DNA of 64,000 nucleotides from an uncultured Roseobacter sp. (GTDB lineage: Bacteria > Pseudomonadota > Alphaproteobacteria > Rhodobacterales > Rhodobacteraceae). The DNA is taken from positions 496,001 to 560,000 of the forward strand of contig CANKZM010000003.1 in the NCBI GenBank assembly GCA_947488305.1, read 5' to 3'. This document shows, in pieces, positions 17,608 to 25,074 of this stretch. The notes below the pieces were generated by a model. That model was not told the DNA's origin and did not search any database. It saw only the letters and a list, made by a program, of their open reading frames with translations. The stretch's first letter is position 1. Each line of letters opens with the position of its first letter. Position numbers and translations under genes: made by a program.

Positions 17608-18585
17608 ATGAAATTCACGAAACTGACTTGCGCGATCGCGCTTGGAACAGTGTTTGGCGCGGCAGCCGCATTGGCGGAATATCCTGAGCGGGCGATCAAC
17701 ATGGTGATCCCCTATGGCGCAGGCGGTGCGACAGACATCTCAGCACGTACAATTGCCGAACCGCTTGGGAATGCTGTGGGAAAACCGCTCATCATGGCGA
17801 ATGTGACGGGTGCAGGGGGTGCTACCGGATCGGTAACCGTCCAGAATGCCAAAGCGGACGGCTACACCATGCTCTTCGCGCGTGTCGGTTCCCATTCGGT
17901 GAACCCCGCGATGAAGGCCACCCTGCCCTATACACTGGATGATTTCCGGTTTGTCACGGTTTACGAAATCAACCCCGTGGCCTGCGCGGTCACACCCGCG
18001 TCCGGGATCAACTCCATGGACGACCTGATCGCCAAGGTCGCCGAGGGTGGCGTCAGCTATAGCTCCTCAGGTGTGGGTTCATTGCTCCATCTCGCGGGAG
18101 CCATGGTGCTGAAAGAGTTTGGCGTCGAAGACCCGCTGACCGCGGCAACACATATCCCGCAAAAGGGTGGCGGCGCTGCCGCAACCGCCGTGCTGAATGG
18201 GACAGCCACGTTCCTTTGCACGAACTCTTCGGCTTTGGCGAGCTTTGTCGCCAATGGCCAATTGAAGCCCCTGATGGTAACGACGGCGGAGCCTGTTGTC
18301 GGCTTTGACGCCCCTACCGCGAATGAGCTCGGCAAGGACCGCCTGAACCAACTTGTCGGCTGGACCGGCATCGCGGGTCCTGCGGGTCTGCCGGACGATG
18401 TTGCCGGAAAGTGGGGTGAATGGATGGCTGCTGCCACTCAGGACACGAAGTTTAACGAAACCATGACCGCGCGCGGTTCTGTCATTCGCCTGATGGATCC
18501 CGTCGAAGCCAATGAGTTCATCGAAGGCCAATACAACGTTTTCCGTGCCTTGGTAGACGAACTTGGTATGCGCATCGAAGGCTAA
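17608..18585 (+). CDS. tctC: Tripartite tricarboxylate transporter receptor (Bug/TctC family)
   Basis: 325 residues from the ATG at 17608, preceded by GGGAGGAA. A signal peptide (1-23) ends in AAALAEYPER, the usual mature start of Bug proteins, followed by the ligand-site loop VIPYGAGGATDISAR. It binds a carboxylate in the periplasm and hands it to TctAB. The frame upstream of the chosen ATG lacks a site. A strong stem-loop separates it from tctB, as expected where a binding protein is needed in excess. Confidence 0.92.
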   Translation: MKFTKLTCAIALGTVFGAAAALAEYPERAINMVIPYGAGGATDISARTIAEPLGNAVGKPLIMANVTGAGGATGSVTVQNAKADGYTMLFARVGSHSVNPAMKATLPYTLDDFRFVTVYEINPVACAVTPASGINSMDDLIAKVAEGGVSYSSSGVGSLLHLAGAMVLKEFGVEDPLTAATHIPQKGGGAAATAVLNGTATFLCTNSSALASFVANGQLKPLMVTTAEPVVGFDAPTANELGKDRLNQLVGWTGIAGPAGLPDDVAGKWGEWMAAATQDTKFNETMTARGSVIRLMDPVEANEFIEGQYNVFRALVDELGMRIEG

Positions 18586-18613
18586 ACACTGATCCGGATT
18601 GTTCTGTGTTAAA

Positions 18614-18642
18614 CATGCGGCTACCGTTCTGGTAGCCGCATG
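18614..18642 (+). promoter_or_regulatory. Perfect 12-bp stem-loop between tctC and tctB
   Basis: CATGCGGCTACC at 18614-18625 and GGTAGCCGCATG at 18631-18642 are exact inverse complements around a 5-base loop. There is no T tract after it, so it is more likely an mRNA-stabilising or partly attenuating element than a full terminator. It swallows an in-frame ATG at 18640, which argues against that codon being the tctB start. Confidence 0.75.
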
Positions 18643-18663
18643 GGCAAGTCAAAGGGTATATCT

Positions 18664-19152
18664 GTGTCACCAAAAGCCATTCAATTGCGGCTCGGTATAG
18701 CTGCGTGCCTCATAGCGGGTTTTCTGACTATTGTGGGCATTCCGGGCTGGGTATCGTCGCCTAGCAATGTCTCGAACATTGTGCTGTCCCCAACCTTCTG
18801 GCCGTACACGCTCGCGGCATTGACGGGCTTAACCGGGTTTGGGTTGCTGCTGGCATCGCGCACGGCCAGCCCCATCGTGGACCCTGAAATGGCAGAGGTT
18901 GCGGCAGCCGCCGGATGGGTCCGGCTGGCGGGTCTTGCGGTGATTATGGTGCTCACGATGTTTGCCTTGCCCCGGCTCGGCATGGTCTGGACATCCATGA
19001 TTGTCTTTGCGGTAACCGCCTTCATGTTCCGGACCAGACATCCAATTGTCGCGCTGATCTGTGCAGTGGTGATCCCTCTTGCGTTATATGCCTTCTTTGC
19101 CCATGTCGCCGGCGTTGCAATCCCGCAAGGCATTTTTGTGAGACTGCCATGA
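18664..19152 (+). CDS. tctB: Tripartite tricarboxylate transporter small membrane subunit (TctB family)
   Basis: 162 residues with four hydrophobic helices, the size and layout of TctB. I chose the GTG at 18664 because AAAGGG stands 7 bases before it and the first helix starts soon after; the ATG at 18640 lies in a stem-loop. It overlaps tctA by 4 bases. With TctA and TctC it forms a secondary carboxylate importer in the inner membrane. Confidence 0.85.
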   Translation: MSPKAIQLRLGIAACLIAGFLTIVGIPGWVSSPSNVSNIVLSPTFWPYTLAALTGLTGFGLLLASRTASPIVDPEMAEVAAAAGWVRLAGLAVIMVLTMFALPRLGMVWTSMIVFAVTAFMFRTRHPIVALICAVVIPLALYAFFAHVAGVAIPQGIFVRLP

Positions 19153-20633
19153 GTTTTGTCGACAGCCTGATGGCAGGTCTGAGCGTTGTGGCCTCGTTCG
19201 AGGCATTCTTTGCGCTCTTTGCTGGCATATGCATTGGCGTTGTTGGGGGGGCCATACCTGGACTTTCCGCGACGATGGCGGTGGCGCTTACCCTGCCGTT
19301 CACCTTCTCATTGCAACCGATCACGGGCATTCTGTTGCTGCTCGGTGTTTACAAGGGTGGCATTTTCGGCGGCTCAATCCCGGCGATCCTGATCAAGACC
19401 CCTGGCACGCCCGCGTCATCGGCAACGATCCTCGACGGACATCCGATGGCGGAGCGCGGCGAAGCGGGCCGCGCCTTGGGCATGGCCTTATGGGCTTCCT
19501 GCACTGCGGATGTCGTCTCCAACCTTGCCCTGATCCTGTTTGCCGGTTGGCTGGCTTCCTTTGCGCTGAATTTCGGCCCACCTGAGTTTTTTGCCCTGAT
19601 CCTCTTTTCCCTGACCATCATCGCGGGCGTCTCCGGTGATAGTCTGTTGCGCGGCGCACTCTCTGCCTTGCTGGGACTATTGCTGGCGACCGTAGGGCTC
19701 GACCTGGTTTACGGCACAAATCGTTTCACCTTTGGTGATCCGAACATGATGGGCGGGTTGAACTTCATCGCGGTGCTAATCGGGCTTTTTGCCATTCCCG
19801 AAATCATTGCCATGGCATGGAACCCGACCGCTCATCTGGGCAAAGCCCGCGCGCTTGGGCATACCAAGGTCAGCTTCGCCGACTACCGGCGAAGTTTCAA
19901 ATCAATCATCCGGGGCAGTTTCATCGGGGTCTTCCTGGGCTCGATACCTGGTATCGGCGCCGCACCTTCCGCCTTTCTGAGCTATTCCGAAGCGCGCCGC
20001 AAATCGCCCAACAAGGAGAACTTCGGCAAGGGTGAAATCGAAGGGGTTGCCGCATCTGAGGCAGGCAACAACGGTGTCGCTGGGGCCACATTGATCCCGC
20101 TTCTGGCCCTGGGCGTGCCGGGGGATGTCATCACCGCGATCATTATCGGAGCCTTCATGATCCATGGGCTGCAACCCGGTCCGATGATGTTCATTCTGAA
20201 TGTGGACATCATCTACGGGTTGTTCATCGGGCTGATCGTTAGTTCCGTTTTCCTTTTCATCGTCGGCAGCGTGGCGATCAAGGGCTTTCGTTTTGTGGCG
20301 GATGTGCCAAAACGAATTCTGATGCCTGCCGTACTTGTGCTGTGCATTTACGGGGTGTTTGCGGTCAATAATAACATCTTCGATGTTGGCGTGATGTTTG
20401 CGATGGGATGGGTCGGCTATGGAATGTTGCGCTATCAGATACCTGCGGCCCCTTTCCTGATCGCTTTCATCCTCGGCCCCTTGCTCGAGGACAACTTCAG
20501 GCAATCCATGCTGATGTCCAGCAGCGACCCCGCGATCCTACTGCGCGGCCCAATAACCTGGTTCTTCTGGGCGCTCACGCTTATTACCATCATCGCTATC
20601 GTCCGTAACATCGGGAAACGTGCCGGTGCTTAG
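19149..20633 (+). CDS. tctA: Tripartite tricarboxylate transporter large membrane subunit (TctA family)
   Basis: 494 residues with about 12 helices. Family motifs are visible: GICIGVVGGAIPGLSATMAVAL, GGIFGGSIPAILIKTPGTPAS and the second-half copy IPGIGAAPSAFLSYSEARR followed by GNNGVAGATLIPLLALGVPG. The ATG overlaps the tctB stop (ATGA); the frame runs far upstream but into tctB. It forms the translocation pore. The substrate is unknown; the neighbouring hydratase/SDH-like operon points to a di- or tricarboxylate. Confidence 0.93.
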   Translation: MSFVDSLMAGLSVVASFEAFFALFAGICIGVVGGAIPGLSATMAVALTLPFTFSLQPITGILLLLGVYKGGIFGGSIPAILIKTPGTPASSATILDGHPMAERGEAGRALGMALWASCTADVVSNLALILFAGWLASFALNFGPPEFFALILFSLTIIAGVSGDSLLRGALSALLGLLLATVGLDLVYGTNRFTFGDPNMMGGLNFIAVLIGLFAIPEIIAMAWNPTAHLGKARALGHTKVSFADYRRSFKSIIRGSFIGVFLGSIPGIGAAPSAFLSYSEARRKSPNKENFGKGEIEGVAASEAGNNGVAGATLIPLLALGVPGDVITAIIIGAFMIHGLQPGPMMFILNVDIIYGLFIGLIVSSVFLFIVGSVAIKGFRFVADVPKRILMPAVLVLCIYGVFAVNNNIFDVGVMFAMGWVGYGMLRYQIPAAPFLIAFILGPLLEDNFRQSMLMSSSDPAILLRGPITWFFWALTLITIIAIVRNIGKRAGA

Positions 20634-21834
20634 CCGGGATCGCGCATATTTCTTACTGCTCAACATCGGACATTTCCTGGACCACTATTTCCTGCTCATC
20701 TTTGCCACCGCAGCGGCGCTCGCCCTGACCGAGGAATGGCAGATCAGTTACGCGGCACTCATCCCATACGCGACGCCCGGGTTTGTGGCCTTTGGTCTGG
20801 GCGCGCTACCCGCGGGATGGCTTGCTGACAGGTGGAGCCGCGACGGCATGATGGTGGTTTTCTTCTGGGGCATTGGCTTGGCATCGATCGGGACCGGGTT
20901 TGCCTTGTCTCCAATTCAGATTGGCCTGGGTCTATTCGTGATCGGCCTATTTGCGGCGATCTATCATCCCGTCGGATTGGCGATCGTTACGACGAGATGG
21001 CGGAAGTCGGGCATGAAGATCGCTGTAAATGGCGTCTGGGGCAACCTCGGCGTGGGCTGCGCAACCCTCGTGACAGGGATACTGATCAGCCACATCAGCT
21101 GGCGGGCCGCTTTCATCCTGCCCGGCGCTCTCTCGTGCCTGATCGGCTTCGTCTACGTGAAGGTTGCACGACACGCCCCTACCGTCGAATTTGACCGTGA
21201 TGCAAAGAGCGTTGGCAAATACAATCTGCCCCCAAAAGCCTTCTGGCGCATGACTGCGGCAGTCTTCGTGATTGCCATTCTGGGCGGAATTGTCTTTCAG
21301 GCAACAACCTTTGCTCTGCCGAAAATATTCGACGAACGTTTGACCGAAATGGCGGCTGCTCTATCCCAAATGACGGGTTCAGAAGTCGCTTCGATCATCG
21401 GTCTATTGACCTTTGTGGTCTTCGCAGCAGCCTCCATGGCACAACTGCTGATCGGCTTTCTTCTCGACCGTGGCGGGCAGCAACAAGCTCTTTTGGGTGT
21501 TGCTCTCGTCCAGATGAGCTTCTTCCTTCTGATGCAGGGGCAGTCGGGAATGCTGGCATATGGCGCTGCACTGGGCTTCATGCTTGGTGTGTTTGGCCAA
21601 ATCCCCATCAACGATTATCTCATCGGCGCCATGGCGGCGGGACGCTACCGGGCGCGTGTGTTCGGGCTGCGTTACCTTGTGTCGTTCAGCGCGCTTGCCT
21701 TCACTCTCCCGATGATCGCCGTCATTCACGAGACTCGGGGATTTGACGCTCTATTTCTGGTTCTGGCCGCATTGGCGGGTCTGGTGGGTGCGATTTCGCT
21801 GTTGTTACCGAAATCCCTTGCTCCCGCGAATTGA
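20620..21834 (+). CDS. Major facilitator superfamily transporter
   Basis: 404 residues, about 12 helices in two halves with a cytoplasmic linker near residues 185-205. The loop after helix 2 (PAGWLADRWSRDG) is the MFS motif A. The GTG at 20620 lies inside the end of tctA (14-base overlap), which indicates co-transcription with tctCBA. A second GTG six bases downstream is equally possible. The gene could export a product or import a related substrate of the same pathway. Confidence 0.85.
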   Translation: MPVLSRDRAYFLLLNIGHFLDHYFLLIFATAAALALTEEWQISYAALIPYATPGFVAFGLGALPAGWLADRWSRDGMMVVFFWGIGLASIGTGFALSPIQIGLGLFVIGLFAAIYHPVGLAIVTTRWRKSGMKIAVNGVWGNLGVGCATLVTGILISHISWRAAFILPGALSCLIGFVYVKVARHAPTVEFDRDAKSVGKYNLPPKAFWRMTAAVFVIAILGGIVFQATTFALPKIFDERLTEMAAALSQMTGSEVASIIGLLTFVVFAAASMAQLLIGFLLDRGGQQQALLGVALVQMSFFLLMQGQSGMLAYGAALGFMLGVFGQIPINDYLIGAMAAGRYRARVFGLRYLVSFSALAFTLPMIAVIHETRGFDALFLVLAALAGLVGAISLLLPKSLAPAN

Positions 21835-22000
21835 AACGCGCGCCGCCATCCGTTGATTTACAAGAATAATCTAGGCACCGTTGTTCGGCGGTCGAGCCAA
21901 GTGAAACTGCTGGACGACTTGGCCGTCTTGTTTTCGAAGGTACATTAGGTGACGGGTTCCGCGAAGCATTGGACCGCGCCTTTCGTGACCCGGCAATGCC

Positions 22001-22387
22001 TCAGGGAGTTTTCTGCGGTTCCATTTCCTGTTCACTTTCAGGCACATCTTGCGTCGACCACATCTCGTCCAGTTTTGGAGCGGGCGGCATGTCGCAGGCG
22101 CGCTTGTGAATATTCACCTTGGCAATGAAGTTTGCCGAAATTGGTGCCGTCACAAACAAGAATGCAAGGATCATTAACTCGTGAAACGAGCCTTCTCCGA
22201 CGCCGTAGGCATGACACATCGACCCCAGCAGAAAGGCCCCGATACCAACTGTCGCGGCTTTCGTCGGCGCATGAAGACGCGTCATCGGATCGTTCAATTT
22301 CAATAGTCCGATCGCTGCAACCAGCGTGAAGATACAGCCAATCACCAGAAAAACGGTCGTCGCATAAACAGCAAGCAGCTCGATCAT
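22001..22387 (-). CDS. mrpG: Mrp Na+/H+ antiporter subunit G
   Basis: 128 residues with three helices and the MrpG/MnhG/PhaG features LVAAIGLLKLNDPMTRLHAPTKAATVG. Last gene of the six-gene mrp operon, overlapping mrpF by 4 bases. It has a hydrophilic tail of about 30 residues rich in Pro, Glu and Gln. Part of the multisubunit cation/proton antiporter in the inner membrane used for pH and sodium homeostasis. Confidence 0.93.
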   Translation of the reverse strand: MIELLAVYATTVFLVIGCIFTLVAAIGLLKLNDPMTRLHAPTKAATVGIGAFLLGSMCHAYGVGEGSFHELMILAFLFVTAPISANFIAKVNIHKRACDMPPAPKLDEMWSTQDVPESEQEMEPQKTP

Positions 22388-22671
22388 TCGATGATGTCCC
22401 CCCGCAGGATGAAGCGCGCCAAAGCGACGGTTGAAACAAAGCCAAGCATCGCAATAATCAAAGTGACCTCGAAATAGACCCGTGTCCCTTGCGCAATGCC
22501 CAGCAGCACAATCAGACCGATCGAGTTTAATACCATGGTGTCCAGAGCGAGGATTCGATCACCGGTATCGGGGCCTTTGACCAATCGGATCATCGCCATG
22601 AGCTGACTAATCGCCAGCACGCCGAACCCCAGATAAAGGGTCATTGTCATGATACCAATCGCTGAACTCAT
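22384..22671 (-). CDS. mrpF: Mrp Na+/H+ antiporter subunit F
   Basis: 95 residues, three helices, with the MrpF core RLVKGPDTGDRILALDTMVLNSIGLIVLLG. Overlaps mrpE and mrpG by 4 bases each, so the subunits are translationally coupled. Length and motif agree with the family. Confidence 0.93.
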   Translation of the reverse strand: MSSAIGIMTMTLYLGFGVLAISQLMAMIRLVKGPDTGDRILALDTMVLNSIGLIVLLGIAQGTRVYFEVTLIIAMLGFVSTVALARFILRGDIIE

Positions 22672-23168
22672 TGGAAAATCTCCTTCAAGCGGCGTTCATA
22701 TCGTTCCTTGATCTCATCCCTAACCGCATCGGGATCGGGCGCGTCCAGCGCATGTACCAACAGACTGCGACCCTCATTCGACAGATCCGCCGAAACCGTT
22801 CCGGGCGTGAGTGTGATCGTCCCGGCCAGGATCGTGATCGCTTCGGGCTCGCGCAGATCAAGCGGGACTTCAACCCAGGCCGGCTTCATCTGTGCATTTG
22901 ACTTCGTCAGGATAATCCAAGCCACGTGGATATTCGCGAGGATGATATCCCAGACGACGATCAGGCTGTAGCTGAGCATCTTGCCTGCCCGGAAACCCTG
23001 CGGCCGGTCTGGCCACCACACGGCGGTAACGCGCGGAATGATGATCCCAAGGATGATACCAAACACCACCATGCCTGCAGAGACATCATTCTGTAGCATC
23101 GTCCAGACAATCGTCAGGATGAGGGTCAATAGCGGATGTGGAAAGAGCCAGTTCAAAGCGCGCATCAT
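22668..23168 (-). CDS. mrpE: Mrp Na+/H+ antiporter subunit E
   Basis: 166 residues. Two N-terminal helices, then the conserved MrpE region (SNAQMKPAWVEVPLDLREPEAITILAGTITLTPGTVSADL) and a C-terminal cytoplasmic part. It follows mrpD with a 1-base gap and overlaps mrpF. Confidence 0.93.
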   Translation of the reverse strand: MMRALNWLFPHPLLTLILTIVWTMLQNDVSAGMVVFGIILGIIIPRVTAVWWPDRPQGFRAGKMLSYSLIVVWDIILANIHVAWIILTKSNAQMKPAWVEVPLDLREPEAITILAGTITLTPGTVSADLSNEGRSLLVHALDAPDPDAVRDEIKERYERRLKEIFQ

Positions 23169-23169
23169 G

Positions 23170-24714
23170 TCAGTGATCCCCCTCTTTCGGCTTGCTCAGC
23201 TTGCCCGGCGTTTCAATGACCGTCGAGATATAAGGCTCGGGCGCATAAAGCTGTTGCGACGTTGCGGTCATGTAACTGTGGATCGGTCCGGCAAAAACGG
23301 TGTGCACCACCAGAAGTGAGATCAATCCGCCAACCGCTACGCAGGATAATGTAGCAGGAGGTGTCGGTGTTTCCTCTTCCGCTGGTCTTTCGACCGCCTT
23401 GGCTTTCCAGAACAGGATACTGCCTGCCCGCGAAAAGCCCACCACGTTAACGAGACTGGAGATCAGGACAACCGCAAAGACCCAAGCCATCGCGTTTGTC
23501 GGGAAAGAAGCTTCGAGAACCAGGAGTTTACCCAAAAATCCGGACAATGGCGGCAGCCCTGTCATCGCAATGGCAGACACAAAGAAAAGAGCAGAAACCA
23601 CAACCGCACCACCAATGGCGGGCATCGGTGTCAGGTAGAGATCGGCGCGCCCAGACTTGACCATGTCAACGATCAGGAACAGCGACGCTGCAGCCAACGT
23701 TGAATGCACAATGTAGTAGAGCGCGGCAGCCGTACTTTCCGGGGTGAATAGCGAAATCGTCACCATCACCATGCCCATGGATCCGATCACCGAAAAGGTC
23801 ACAAGTCGGTCCAGTTTGCGCACGGCCAATACTCCAACCGCGCCAAGCGCGAGCGAGATCAATGCGACCGGCAGCAGCCAGGTGCTCTGTAATCCGGCCG
23901 TAACTTCCAGATCGGGGGGGAATACCATCGTATAGACCCGGATGATCGCGTAGGCGCCGACTTTCGTCATGATCGCGAAAAGTGCGGCAACTGGCGCTGG
24001 TGCTTCGGCATAGCTGGACGGCAGCCAGAAATGCAGCGGCACAAGTGCTGCCTTGATGGCAAACACCAGCAGCAGCAAGACTGCAGCAACCCGAATGCCG
24101 ACCGTTTCAGCAGGATCAATTGCGGTCACCCGCTGGGCAAGATCAGCCATGTTCAACGTTCCGGTCTCGGCATAGATTGATCCGAGCGCGAACAGGAAAA
24201 GCGTCGAGCCGATGAGGTTGAAGAGCACATACTGAACGCCAGCGCGTAATCTTGTGTTGCCGCCCGAATGGATCATCAACCCGTAGGAGGCGATCAACAG
24301 GACTTCGAAAAAGACGAAAAGGTTGAATAGGTCGCCGGTCAGGAACGCGCCCATGATGCCCATCAACTGGAATTGGAAGAGGGCATGGAAGTGTCTTCCG
24401 CGCGTATCCCAGTCCGATCCGATTGCGTAGAGCAACACCATCAGCGCGAGCAACGCCGTCAACAGGACCATCATGGTAGACAGCCTGTCCGCTACCAACA
24501 CAATGCCGAAGGGGGCGGCCCAATCACCCAACTGATAAAGCGTTATCGTACCGTCAGAGGCTTGCCATGCGAGGCCCGCTGCGATCGCAATCAGCGCAAG
24601 AACACCGGCAACGGAGAATACCCGCTGGATCCCGACATGATACCGGGCCGCAAGCACAATAAAGGGCGCGACAAGCGCCGGCAGAATGACGGGCAATATG
24701 ATCCAATGCATCAT
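23170..24714 (-). CDS. mrpD: Mrp Na+/H+ antiporter subunit D
   Basis: 514 residues with about 14 helices, homologous to complex I subunits NuoM/NuoN. The proton-channel motif region is present (MGAFLTGDLFNLFVFFEVLLIASYGLM and AALVPLHFWLPSSYAEAPAPVAALFAIMTKVGAYA). The C-terminal 30 residues are soluble and Lys/Pro rich. Start overlaps mrpC by 4 bases. Confidence 0.95.
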   Translation of the reverse strand: MMHWIILPVILPALVAPFIVLAARYHVGIQRVFSVAGVLALIAIAAGLAWQASDGTITLYQLGDWAAPFGIVLVADRLSTMMVLLTALLALMVLLYAIGSDWDTRGRHFHALFQFQLMGIMGAFLTGDLFNLFVFFEVLLIASYGLMIHSGGNTRLRAGVQYVLFNLIGSTLFLFALGSIYAETGTLNMADLAQRVTAIDPAETVGIRVAAVLLLLVFAIKAALVPLHFWLPSSYAEAPAPVAALFAIMTKVGAYAIIRVYTMVFPPDLEVTAGLQSTWLLPVALISLALGAVGVLAVRKLDRLVTFSVIGSMGMVMVTISLFTPESTAAALYYIVHSTLAAASLFLIVDMVKSGRADLYLTPMPAIGGAVVVSALFFVSAIAMTGLPPLSGFLGKLLVLEASFPTNAMAWVFAVVLISSLVNVVGFSRAGSILFWKAKAVERPAEEETPTPPATLSCVAVGGLISLLVVHTVFAGPIHSYMTATSQQLYAPEPYISTVIETPGKLSKPKEGDH

Positions 24715-25073
24715 GTTGCGTCCTCCTGACGGGCCGCATCATCTTTGGGCGCATCGTTGACCGTGTCGTCATCGCCTCCCAGATAGGCACCGAGCGCGAT
24801 CATCACCACAACGGCGGTCATGCCGAAAGAGATAACGATTGCTGTGAGCACAAGCGCTTGCGGCAGAGGGTCGGTATAGGTGATCCCTTCGACGCCCTTT
24901 TGCAGGATTGGCGGTGCACCGATCGTAAGGCGGCCTGACGCGAAGAGAAAGATGTTCACCGCATAGGTTAAAAGCGAGATACCCAGGATCACCGGGAATG
25001 TGCGCATTCGAAACACCAGATAAAGGCCCGCAGCGGTCAACACACCAATGGCAGAAGCGACAAGCAGTTCCAT
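24711..25073 (-). CDS. mrpC: Mrp Na+/H+ antiporter subunit C
   Basis: 120 residues from the ATG at 25073 (MELLVASAIGVLTAAGLYL); the longer open frame to 25190 lies within the mrpAB gene and has no membrane-protein character. Three helices, NuoK-like, with VLTAIVISFGMTAVVVMIAL. The C-terminus is acidic and hydrophilic. One base separates it from mrpAB. Confidence 0.92.
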   Translation of the reverse strand: MELLVASAIGVLTAAGLYLVFRMRTFPVILGISLLTYAVNIFLFASGRLTIGAPPILQKGVEGITYTDPLPQALVLTAIVISFGMTAVVVMIALGAYLGGDDDTVNDAPKDDAARQEDAT

Positions 25074-25074
25074 A

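Noticed and set aside
18640-18663. ATG start for tctB at 18640
   Set aside because: The codon lies inside a perfect 12-bp stem and lacks a ribosome site, whereas GTG at 18664 follows AAAGGG.
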